Shown: in pieces, positions 1 to 4,856 of the stretch | How positions within the stretch are numbered: position 1 is the first letter of the stretch | Layout: each line of letters starts with the position of its first letter | Source: Candidatus Nitrosopolaris nunavutensis | GTDB taxonomy: Archaea; Thermoproteota; Nitrososphaeria; Nitrososphaerales; Nitrososphaeraceae | Assembly: GCA_002501855.1 (NCBI GenBank) | Contig: DAOM01000029.1 | Location: 1 to 5,668, forward strand | DNA: 5,668 nucleotides | Direction: 5' to 3' | Translations under genes and position numbers: made by a program | Notes under the pieces: model-generated | What the model saw: only the letters and a program-made list of their open reading frames with translations | What the model was told of the DNA's origin: nothing | The model's database searches: none

Positions 1-2
1 TC

Positions 3-209
3 GGTGGTAGGGCAGGTCTGCTACCTGTGTTCGTGGAAATAATTAAAGGAACATTCCGAAAAGCAAGTGAGGTGGAGAACCCAAACTTGCCTTGTAGTGA
101 TATAGAAAAGAGATCCTGCTTATCGCCTCGTAGTACGTTTGCACGCATGATCTCTCTTTTTAAGAATAGCAAACAATATCGTTTCGGGAGCCTTAACGGA
201 TCTACGTGA
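3..209 (+). CDS. 3' end of an unrecognised protein (partial)
   Basis: This frame is open from the left edge of the window to a TGA at 207-209, giving the last 68 residues of a protein whose start lies outside. It is the only frame open across the first 200 bases. The fragment begins GGRAGLLPVFVEIIKG and is basic in its second half, with Cys residues in short hydrophilic stretches. There is no membrane segment and no motif I can assign. Its stop overlaps the GTG of the next ORF (GTGA at 206-209), which suggests co-translation with the small ORF and the SRP19 gene downstream. The real product cannot be named from this piece. A chance open frame is possible but less likely given the tight junction. 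Confidence 0.45.
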   Translation, partial: GGRAGLLPVFVEIIKGTFRKASEVENPNLPCSDIEKRSCLSPRSTFARMISLFKNSKQYRFGSLNGST

Positions 210-394
210 AAATCCACACGTTCGACTTGAACAAGAAATGTGTGACGGAAGGCAAATATTCAGACACTTATAACAAAGAATTTCAGGCCAGCAGAATTAC
301 AAATTTTATCACGACAGGTAAATGTAATTACCACGATTATCCGGCAGACACAAAACTGGAAACCGGTGTTAAAGTTAATATCAATCCCTCGTAA
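206..394 (+). CDS. Small hypothetical protein between an upstream gene and SRP19
   Basis: A 62-codon ORF begins with GTG overlapping the upstream stop (GTGA) and ends TAA, 12 bases before the TTG of SRP19. The product is hydrophilic and rich in Lys, Asn, Asp and Thr. It has two Cys (in KKCVTEG and GKCNYHDY) and no membrane segment. I do not recognise a family. The case for it being real is its fit into a compact co-directional run with a coupling-type junction. The case against is its length, the lack of a clear Shine-Dalgarno motif, and a TATA-like AGTTAATAT (373-381) inside its end that could serve SRP19 on its own. It could instead be a frame-shifted continuation of the preceding gene. Confidence 0.4.
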   Translation: MKIHTFDLNKKCVTEGKYSDTYNKEFQASRITNFITTGKCNYHDYPADTKLETGVKVNINPS

Positions 395-406
395 ACCGTA
401 TTCTAA

Positions 407-724
407 TTGAAAGATTACGATCACATAATACTTTGGCTTGATTATTTTAACAAGACTCTCCCGAGACGTAAGGGGCGTAGGATAAAAAGTGAGCGCGCGG
501 TTTTTGATCCAACAGTTGCAGATCTGATTGACGCTGCAAAAGAGGCCGGTTACGAGCCATTGCCGCAAGAGACCGCTGAACATGTGAGATACCCGAGAAG
601 ATCATTCGTAAGATCGGGTTACATTGTACTGCCAAAATTGGCAGAACAAAAAAAATCGACCGTTCTGGAGTGCGTAGCGGAAAAAATGCGGCAGAAGAGT
701 AAACAGAAAACCAGGGAAAGATAG
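407..724 (+). CDS. srp19: Signal recognition particle protein SRP19
   Basis: This is the archaeal SRP19 protein (105 residues; family about 90-110). It binds helices 6 and 8 of 7S RNA in the cytoplasm and prepares it for SRP54, allowing co-translational targeting of membrane and secreted proteins. Visible family features are the opening strand with aromatic/acidic DYDHIILWLDYFN (3-15), the basic RNA-binding loop RRKGRRIKSERAV (20-32), DPTVADLIDAAKEAGYEP (34-51), and the RRSFVRSGYIVL strand (64-75). A Lys/Arg-rich tail (93-105) follows. A TAA (404-406) directly precedes the TTG at 407 and no later in-frame start preserves the domain, so TTG is the start. A TATA-like AGTTAATAT (373-381) lies about 30 bp upstream, so it may also be transcribed separately from the ORF before it. 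Gar1 follows after 74 bases. Confidence 0.93.
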   Translation: MKDYDHIILWLDYFNKTLPRRKGRRIKSERAVFDPTVADLIDAAKEAGYEPLPQETAEHVRYPRRSFVRSGYIVLPKLAEQKKSTVLECVAEKMRQKSKQKTRER

Positions 725-798
725 GCGAGTGAACATGAACACTTATTCACAAGATAACCTAATTATGGCTGCTCAAACAGATTTAAGGCAGTCAAAGA

Positions 799-1083
799 GT
801 GATGACGAGAGAGCTTCAAGAGCGTCAAGAGGTTGGAGAGGTTATGCATTTAGCAAAAAGCAGTAGGCTCATTGTACGACTACTTGGATCCTCGGGCAAG
901 GAAACTCGACCTGGAGAGATATTAGTCGACCAAAAGGGTAAAGGTGTGGGCAAGGTTTTGGAGGTAATAGGCCCGGTGGCCGCACCATACGCGTCACTAA
1001 TACCTTTAACAGACAGGACCAATAAGGTTCTTGGAATAAAAGTATATCGTGGTAGATCGTTACGTTCTAAACGTCAAAGGTGA
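799..1083 (+). CDS. gar1: H/ACA RNA-protein complex component Gar1
   Basis: Gar1 is the small subunit of the H/ACA ribonucleoprotein that converts uridine to pseudouridine in rRNA. It binds the catalytic subunit Cbf5 and helps substrate loading and release. The product is 94 residues, mostly one compact beta-barrel domain. It shows the signature order VGEVMHLAKSSRLIV (12-26), RPGEILVDQKGKGVGKVLEVIGPV (37-60), PYASLIPL (63-70) and a terminal KVYRGRSLRSKRQR basic tail (81-94). The GTG at 799 and the ATG at 802 are adjacent in frame; ATG 802 may be the true start. A purine-rich GGAGAGGT precedes an internal ATG at 844, but starting there would remove the conserved first strand. An in-frame TAA at 784-786 excludes a longer form. 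Neighbouring SRP19 makes this an RNP-protein cluster. Confidence 0.93.
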   Translation: MMTRELQERQEVGEVMHLAKSSRLIVRLLGSSGKETRPGEILVDQKGKGVGKVLEVIGPVAAPYASLIPLTDRTNKVLGIKVYRGRSLRSKRQR

Positions 1084-1201
1084 ATCGGCGGGGGCTGCCA
1101 TCATATTACTTCAGTCTGCCCTTTGGTTAACCTCGAGCGAGGATTCAAGTAACAATCCGGTAATAGTAATTTTTATAATAGATGGCTGAACATTATCCGT
1201 T
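1084..1201 (+). other. Intergenic stretch with two mutually exclusive short hairpins
   Basis: This non-coding stretch after Gar1 contains a run of five G (1090-1094). It also contains two possible short hairpins that share bases 1141-1145. One is AACCTC (1129-1134) pairing with GAGGATT (1139-1145), with one bulged base. The other is a perfect GGATT (1141-1145)/AATCC (1154-1158) with an 8-base loop. They could be part of a 3' end, a small RNA, or nothing. The right end is the promoter of the next gene. No tRNA or recognised small RNA fits. Confidence 0.25.
1170..1178 (+). promoter_or_regulatory. TATA box of the 1202 gene
   Basis: TTTTTATAA is centred about 28 bp before the ATG at 1202, so transcription would start at or within a few bases of the A of the start codon (leaderless mRNA). 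No Shine-Dalgarno motif precedes the ATG, which agrees. Confidence 0.65.
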
Positions 1202-1414
1202 ATGCTACGAATAAATACTGAAATTATAACTGGAATCGCTTTAATTTTCCTTGCTACCTTATTCATGTATGGTAGCCTATTTTTTAGGGCATGGGGACTT
1301 ATACTTATTGTAGACTATGTTCTGATTGCTATAGGCGGAGGTTTTATCGCACTCGGAGTGTGGACCTTGCGTAATTATGAAAAAGAGAGAACAGAAAAGC
1401 CCAGCCATCACTAA
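1202..1414 (+). CDS. Small two-helix membrane protein of unknown function
   Basis: The 70-residue product has a short polar N-terminus, then two hydrophobic segments (about 8-28, with TGIALIFLATLFMYGSLFF, and about 32-54, with LILIVDYVLIAIGGGFIALGV). A charged, His-ending tail (RNYEKERTEKPSHH) follows. The segments are separated by only a few residues (RAWG), so it should be a helical hairpin with both ends on one side of the cytoplasmic membrane. A single Asp lies in the second helix and a GGG motif near its middle may allow close packing. I do not recognise a family. It has its own TATA box at leaderless spacing, and a hairpin plus T-run follows the stop, so it looks like a single-gene transcript. 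Confidence 0.7.
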   Translation: MLRINTEIITGIALIFLATLFMYGSLFFRAWGLILIVDYVLIAIGGGFIALGVWTLRNYEKERTEKPSHH

Positions 1415-1421
1415 ATAACTG

Positions 1422-1445
1422 TTGACTATGCTATAGGTCAATTTT
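1422..1445 (+). terminator. Possible hairpin plus T-run after the small membrane protein gene
   Basis: TTGACTAT (1422-1429) can pair with ATAGGTCAA (1433-1441) in an 8-bp stem with one bulged G and a 3-base loop, followed by TTTT (1442-1445). It lies eight bases after the stop at 1414. Archaeal termination mainly needs the T-stretch, which is short here, so this is tentative. Confidence 0.3.
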
Positions 1446-1502
1446 GTGTTGATGGATTCTGGATGAGTAGCGGTTATTGAGTAGTATCAGAAAGTGTTGA
1501 CG

Positions 1503-1510
1503 TTTATAAA
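1503..1510 (+). promoter_or_regulatory. TATA box of the Elf1-like gene
   Basis: TTTATAAA(A) is a near-ideal archaeal TATA box. Its centre is 30 bp before the ATG at 1537, placing the transcription start a few bases from or at the start codon. It is the strongest promoter-like motif in the window. Confidence 0.7.
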
Positions 1511-1536
1511 ACAGCGCACCTGACTTACTGTCCGAT

Positions 1537-1707
1537 ATGGGAAGTAGAAGAAGGACTAGAACAAAACCTCAACATATCCGACGGACAGTTGAAGGGCGTT
1601 GTCCAAAATGCACAACGATCGTGAGATTTAATGTCTCAGCCTCTGTGGGAGATGACGTCTATGAATGCACAGGCTGCATGTCGAAGTACCATGTTGATGA
1701 TTTGTAG
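1537..1707 (+). CDS. Elf1-like zinc-ribbon protein (putative transcription elongation factor)
   Basis: The 56-residue product begins with a strongly basic arm (MGSRRRTRTK, then RR at 15-16). A compact four-Cys zinc ribbon follows: CPKC at 22-25 and CTGC at 44-47, separated by beta-strand-like IVRFNVSAS and DDVYEC. The end is acidic (YHVDDL). A basic MG-x-R arm before CPxC...CxxC is the layout of Elf1, a small elongation factor that binds RNA polymerase near the downstream DNA. Elf1 homologues are known in eukaryotes and in some archaea, including Thaumarchaeota. The protein is shorter than eukaryotic Elf1 and lacks its C-terminal helix region, so a generic nucleic-acid zinc ribbon remains possible. 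The zinc site is clear; the name is inferred from layout. A TATA box at leaderless spacing supports this ATG. Confidence 0.75.
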   Translation: MGSRRRTRTKPQHIRRTVEGRCPKCTTIVRFNVSASVGDDVYECTGCMSKYHVDDL

Positions 1708-2262
1708 TCTGCCAACTTAGTGTGGGGCTGTCACACAACAGCAAGAATAACAAAATTAACATTCTATACCATTGTGCAAGTACTCTTCCTCCGACGAGGC
1801 ACAACAACTGCTTTTTGTCCATCAATTTTGACTGACATTTAAAACTAGGGAAGCCGCAATGTTCAGCTGTTGCTCGCTCTAAAGGCTTCTTCGAAGTCCG
1901 GCGTCACAACTGCAATCGTCGTTATGTGATGCAACGCAATGAAAGAATTTCTTAATAAAACGAGATGCCATGTCAACCTTTTTGAAACAAAAGTCATGCA
2001 ACTGGAACACTGAATCTACTAACACCGGCACAAAGACAGCAGGATCGTATACCTAGAAGGCAATATTGAGCTGTTCGAAGCAGTTGTAGAAGGGAATGAG
2101 ATGCGCACTGAATTTCAATTAATCTGATGCGTTTCGTTGGACTACGAAAAAGCGACCTTTAAAATTTCCACATATAGTGCACTGATTGGCCCTGAATCAA
2201 ATCCAAAACGTTCAATATCATTATTCGTTTGTCTAGATTAATTCGATCTAAACGATCACATT
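1708..2262. other. Long non-coding gap with possible gene remnants
   Basis: About 550 bases hold no intact gene that I can support. The plus frame starting at ATG 1939 codes for 24 residues to a TGA at 2011-2013. After a second stop (TAA 2020-2022) it stays open to a TGA at 2125-2127, with a protein-like piece (RIVYLEGNIELFEAVVEGNE), so it may be a decayed gene. A TATA-like ACATATAG (2170-2177) has no obvious gene at the proper distance. A small CCTC/GAGG hairpin lies at 1788-1799. No tRNA, RNase P RNA or SRP RNA signature was seen. Confidence 0.35.
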
Positions 2263-2270
2263 TTTGTATA
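2263..2270 (+). promoter_or_regulatory. TATA box of the 2292 gene
   Basis: TTTGTATA is centred 25-26 bp before the ATG at 2292, again implying a leaderless transcript. The start codon has no Shine-Dalgarno motif. Confidence 0.55.
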
Positions 2271-2291
2271 CCATTCTATCCCTATTAGTAG

Positions 2292-2552
2292 ATGGTAGAT
2301 AGAATTGACTACGTTGGCAAAGTTTACGTTTACAGCAGCGGTATGTCTGAAGATATCATTAAGGCTAGCAAGCAAAAATTGGAAGAATTCGGTGTTAATG
2401 AAAATGATATCGTCATCATTGGACTACCCGAAGGCGTGCCCGAAGGGTCGATTTTGGTGACCATCTGGCCACATTATCTATCTGTTGCGAGGGTAAAGCG
2501 AGTCAGGGAAGGTTCGATCTATGCACCTCAACTTTTCAATATCGACCTTTGA
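2292..2552 (+). CDS. Conserved-looking hypothetical protein, 86 residues
   Basis: This is a soluble alpha/beta-type protein with no Cys and no membrane segment. It starts with beta-like strands (VGKVYVYSSG), then an amphipathic helix with Lys/Glu (SEDIIKASKQKLEEFG, 19-34). Next come a strand and a Gly/Pro loop (DIVIIGLPEGVPEGSILVTI, 39-58) and an end with WPHYLSVARVKRVREG (59-74). The two LPEG/VPEG units make a short internal echo. I do not recognise a family and assign no function. The reading frame has no competing ORF, the composition is protein-like, and a TATA box sits 26 bp upstream, so it is very likely a real single-gene transcript. A run of seven T at 2593-2599 would end it. Confidence 0.75.
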   Translation: MVDRIDYVGKVYVYSSGMSEDIIKASKQKLEEFGVNENDIVIIGLPEGVPEGSILVTIWPHYLSVARVKRVREGSIYAPQLFNIDL

Positions 2553-2592
2553 TTTAGTCCATTCAGAAAACATTAAAATTCTAATCAGTCCC

Positions 2593-2599
2593 TTTTTTT
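2593..2599 (+). terminator. T-run terminator after the 2292 gene
   Basis: Seven consecutive T lie 41-47 bases after the stop at 2552, the usual signal for archaeal RNA polymerase release. No hairpin is needed or seen. Confidence 0.4.
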
Positions 2600-2642
2600 G
2601 AGCGGCACATGACGTTAACGTTCTTTTGTAAACGAGGTCGAC

Positions 2643-2720
2643 ATGGTGAATGTCCGGGAGAATGGCCCGTGGATGACAGAGCTCGGCATGATCATGACTG
2701 TTCTTTTGATATTAAAATGA
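2643..2720 (+). CDS. Possible 25-residue small protein with a hydrophobic C-terminal half
   Basis: This short ORF runs from ATG at 2643 to TGA at 2718-2720. It is preceded by GAGGT (2634-2638) at a 4-base spacing, the clearest Shine-Dalgarno motif in the window. A TATA-like ATTAAAATT (2572-2580) would give a transcript start near 2600. The peptide has a polar start (VNVRENGPWMTE) and then a Met/Leu/Ile-rich tail (LGMIMTVLLILK) that could form a short membrane helix or anchor. I do not recognise it. Its length makes a chance ORF possible, and its last nine bases overlap the tail of the minus-strand ORF 2712-2969. Confidence 0.4.
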   Translation: MVNVRENGPWMTELGMIMTVLLILK

Positions 2721-2969
2721 CAAAGTGCATCTGCAATTGCCACGGTATGGCAGGTTAACTTTTGTTATTATTACCAAATAAAGCAATGATAAGGTATGGA
2801 ACCAACGCCGAAGAATCTGCACAAGGATCTCAGGATTTGTGCTTTTTGCAGTGCCACAATAAATGAGAACAAGAGCACCTGCTACAGCTGTATAAGTAGA
2901 TATCATCTCAACGCCTATGAGCCTCAAAATGACGGATGTGGCTGTGATGAGTAATTGTCTTATGCTCAT
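2712..2969 (-). CDS. Possible small membrane protein, minus strand
   Basis: This 85-codon ORF encodes a hydrophobic N-terminal stretch (QLLITATSVILRLIGV). A clear membrane-like segment follows (about 22-39, MISTYTAVAGALVLIYCG), then a polar loop (TAKSTNPE), then a second weaker hydrophobic segment (about 56-69, WFHTLSLLYLVIIT). The tail is basic and contains CRC. A TATA-like TATGTATAT on the minus strand lies about 34 bp upstream, so a short leader is possible. It follows the DUF359 kinase gene in the same direction after 105 bases but is probably not in that operon. I recognise no family. It occupies a gap with no better gene. A chance ORF in hydrophobic-biased codons cannot be excluded. Confidence 0.4.
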   Translation of the reverse strand: MSIRQLLITATSVILRLIGVEMISTYTAVAGALVLIYCGTAKSTNPEILVQILRRWFHTLSLLYLVIITKVNLPYRGNCRCTLSF

Positions 2970-2998
2970 AATCTACGTGGTGCAGAAACTAGGAGTTG

Positions 2999-3007
2999 AT
3001 ATACATA
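2999..3007 (-). promoter_or_regulatory. TATA-like element upstream of the 2712-2969 ORF
   Basis: The minus strand reads TATGTATAT here, centred about 34 bp before the ATG at 2969. That gives a leader of a few bases. A second TATA-like element (GTATATACC) lies further upstream at about 3043-3051. Both motifs are common in AT-rich DNA. Confidence 0.3.
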
Positions 3008-3074
3008 GATGGCTCAGGGCTGGATGCTCAGGGGTCAGAAAGTGGTATATACAATCACCTTTTCGGATTGAAAA

Positions 3075-3629
3075 TCATTCAGCCACCGCGTCATCATATC
3101 CCCCTATCCAGTCGATTCCTAAACTCTCCATTAAGTCTTTGGCCCTTTTACGTGTCTCAGAATCGATCTTAACTATAACAATCCCTTTGAACGGCTGTCC
3201 GTACATAACGATTGAGCCATATGGAACCAGTAGAAAAATTGGCAAAGCTAGAAGGTCCTCCTCGCCCTCAACAATAACTCTCACCGGATTAGTACTACTC
3301 GCTTTTAGTGCATCTCGTAACACTTGAACTGCTCCTTTTGAAATAGTCCCGGCAGGATTTGAACATTTGAGTTGCAATACCTGATTTTGCAAAAGCGAGT
3401 CACCTCCAGCTGTTATGCGTTGTACTCGTCTTTCTCTGCCATCTACGACGCATACGCTAGGAATGATGCCATATAAAGTCACACGATCGGTTGTAGCATC
3501 ACCAACCGAAACAATCAACTTGGCATGTTTTACCGAACTGTATAACTTCACCTTGCTGACACTCTTGTTTTCAAGAAGTAAGCCAAATGGTTCTTTTAGG
3601 ATACGAAGATTTTCAGGACTGAGGAACAT
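3075..3629 (-). CDS. GTP-dependent dephospho-CoA kinase (DUF359 family)
   Basis: This family phosphorylates the ribose 3'-hydroxyl of dephospho-CoA with GTP. It is the last step of CoA synthesis in many archaea and replaces bacterial/eukaryotic CoaE, to which it is unrelated. The product is 184 residues, the usual family length, and cytoplasmic. Conserved blocks appear in order: PFGLLLE (14-20), the nucleotide-site VGDATTDRV (42-50), PSVCVVDGRERR (57-68), CSNPAGTIS (89-97), VEGEEDLLALP (120-130), and PYGSIVMYGQPFKGIVIV (136-153). The acidic residues in GD..TD, VDG and EGEED are those expected at the active site. The start codon lies inside the end of the Mrp gene (17-nt overlap), with no clear Shine-Dalgarno motif, so it is probably translated from the Mrp transcript. 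Assignment is by motif pattern and is strong. Confidence 0.88.
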   Translation of the reverse strand: MFLSPENLRILKEPFGLLLENKSVSKVKLYSSVKHAKLIVSVGDATTDRVTLYGIIPSVCVVDGRERRVQRITAGGDSLLQNQVLQLKCSNPAGTISKGAVQVLRDALKASSTNPVRVIVEGEEDLLALPIFLLVPYGSIVMYGQPFKGIVIVKIDSETRKRAKDLMESLGIDWIGGYDDAVAE

Positions 3630-4743
3630 TTTGGGGTTCAGTTTGACTTACCGTATCGTTACGAGGGCGTCCCTCCGTCTCAGCCTCTTCCAAAGCCTTC
3701 AACTCAGCTGCAATAACACTAATCCTCCCCGCTACCGTTTTGGCAGCATTGGTAAACGCATTAGCCTGAATCGAACCAGGTTCTGACAGAATTATTGGTT
3801 TGCCTGTATCACTTCCCTCCATAATCTGCGGGTGAAGTGGTATTTCCCCCACGAAAGGGACGTTGAATTTCTCGCTGACCCTCTGACCGCCTCCTTTGCC
3901 AAAGATATGGATCCGTTCCTGGCAGTTCGGGCATTCGAGGTGGCTCATGTTCTCAATCACCCCTATGATAGGAACATTTAGTTTGTTAAACATGCCAATT
4001 GCCTTCACCGCAACATTCATGGCAACTTCCTGGGGAGTAGTTACGATAAGTATCCCTGTGATTGGTATTGTCTGTGCCATCGTCAGAGGCGCGTCACCCG
4101 TGCCGGGTGGCAAGTCTATTATCAAATAGTCGAGGTCGCCCCAGTTAACGTCAGTCAAGAATTGTTTGACAATGCCGGAAACTATTGGGCCCCTGTATAT
4201 TCCGGCCTGCTGAGACTGTTCATAGAAAAATCCCATTGATATTACTTTGACTCCATCTGAAATAATCGGCTGAATCTTGTTATTGGTAACTTGAGGGGTT
4301 TGCTTAAGACCAAGCATCAGCGGCACGCTAGGGCCATAAACATCAGCATCCAGTAATCCCACTTTTGCGCCGGTCTTTGCTAGTGTTAGCGCCAGGTTTA
4401 CGGAGACAGTAGTCTTTCCGACGCCTCCCTTACCACTCGCGACCGCTATTATATTTTTAACGCCGGGCAGTATCTCATCCATAGAGATGGCGCGGCCCTC
4501 CATGACTCGTGCCGTAACTTTCAGGTTTAGTTCTGTCTCGCCTATACTCGCTATAGCGTTCCTGACATCCTGCTCTATTTCGCTATTAAAGGGACAAGCG
4601 GGAGTCGTGAGCTCAAGAGTAAATGCCACTTTTCCGTCATTAATTGCTAGATCTTTAACCATCCCCATCGACACAATATCTTTATGCAACTCTGGATCTA
4701 CAACTTTCTTCAATGAAGACATTACTTGATCTACGGTAACCAT
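3613..4743 (-). CDS. Mrp/ApbC-family iron-sulfur cluster carrier ATPase with MIP18 (DUF59) domain
   Basis: This protein is an ATP-dependent carrier that assembles and hands on [4Fe-4S] clusters to apo-proteins in the cytoplasm (Mrp/ApbC/NBP35 family of MinD-like P-loop NTPases). In the 376-residue form, residues 1-80 are a MIP18/DUF59 domain (DPELHKDIVSMGMV, then TTPACP with Cys50). The NTPase follows with the deviant Walker A SGKGGVGKT (103-111), the switch-I-like DADVYGPS (132-139), Walker B-like LIIDLPPGTGD (207-217), and the CPNC pair (271-274) that bridges the cluster in the dimer. A hydrophilic tail ends the protein. An ATG at 4797 in frame would add 18 residues but lies upstream of the TATA box at 4773-4780, so ATG 4743 is the start. 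It is cotranscribed with the overlapping DUF359 kinase. Confidence 0.95.
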   Translation of the reverse strand: MVTVDQVMSSLKKVVDPELHKDIVSMGMVKDLAINDGKVAFTLELTTPACPFNSEIEQDVRNAIASIGETELNLKVTARVMEGRAISMDEILPGVKNIIAVASGKGGVGKTTVSVNLALTLAKTGAKVGLLDADVYGPSVPLMLGLKQTPQVTNNKIQPIISDGVKVISMGFFYEQSQQAGIYRGPIVSGIVKQFLTDVNWGDLDYLIIDLPPGTGDAPLTMAQTIPITGILIVTTPQEVAMNVAVKAIGMFNKLNVPIIGVIENMSHLECPNCQERIHIFGKGGGQRVSEKFNVPFVGEIPLHPQIMEGSDTGKPIILSEPGSIQANAFTNAAKTVAGRISVIAAELKALEEAETEGRPRNDTVSQTEPQNVPQS

Positions 4744-4772
4744 GCTGGGATAATGCAAATTCGTTGATACTG

Positions 4773-4780
4773 TATTTAAA
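4773..4780 (-). promoter_or_regulatory. TATA box of the Mrp-kinase operon
   Basis: The minus strand reads TTTAAATA, centred about 33 bp before the ATG at 4743, giving a leader of a few bases. This decides the start of the Mrp gene: the in-frame ATG at 4797 would lie outside the transcript. Confidence 0.6.
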
Positions 4781-4826
4781 TGATACACCCAAGCCAAAAC
4801 AAAATTTTGGGCTCTGTTGACTTCAC

Positions 4827-4835
4827 CTATTTACA
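4827..4835 (+). promoter_or_regulatory. TATA-like element upstream of the interrupted coiled-coil ORF
   Basis: CTATTTACA is centred 26 bp before the ATG at 4857, the same leaderless spacing as at 1202 and 2292. It is a weaker match. With the Mrp TATA box it would make 4744-4856 a divergent promoter region. Confidence 0.35.
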
Positions 4836-4856
4836 TCAGTTGTTACCGAAGCTCTT

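Noticed and set aside
260..583. 107-codon minus-strand ORF
   Set aside because: It is antisense to the 206-394 ORF and to the clear SRP19 coding sequence; its product shows no family features, so it is a shadow.
735..866. Plus-strand ORF starting at ATG 735 or 765, overlapping the Gar1 start
   Set aside because: It runs out of frame into Gar1 and stops inside it; low-complexity Ser/Arg composition and no support.
1141..1158. tRNA T-arm-like hairpin GGATT...AATCC
   Set aside because: The loop has 8 bases and lacks the TTC-A pattern; no acceptor, D or anticodon arm fits around it.
1441..1490. C/D-box guide RNA resembling GATGGA and GATGAG motifs
   Set aside because: No proper box C/box D set with the right spacing is present.
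1131..1799. Recurring CCTC-N4-GAGG mini-hairpins at 1131-1142 and 1788-1799
   Set aside because: Stems of four base pairs occur often by chance, and flanks and loops are not shared.
1628..1825. 65-codon minus-strand ORF with a hydrophobic stretch
   Set aside because: It is largely antisense to the zinc-ribbon gene and its hydrophobic run can be explained by complementary codon bias.
1708..2291. Possible RNase P RNA or SRP RNA gene in the long gap
   Set aside because: None of the conserved core sequences of either RNA was seen and no long-range pairing is evident.
2917..3327. 136-codon plus-strand ORF
   Set aside because: Most of it is antisense to the DUF359 kinase, whose conserved motifs prove the minus-strand reading.
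3415..4129. Plus-strand ORFs at 3415-3786 and 3896-4129
   Set aside because: Both are antisense to the kinase and Mrp genes, which carry clear motifs.
4744..4797. 18-residue N-terminal extension of Mrp from ATG 4797
   Set aside because: The TATA box at 4773-4780 falls inside the extension, and the DUF59 domain begins right after ATG 4743.
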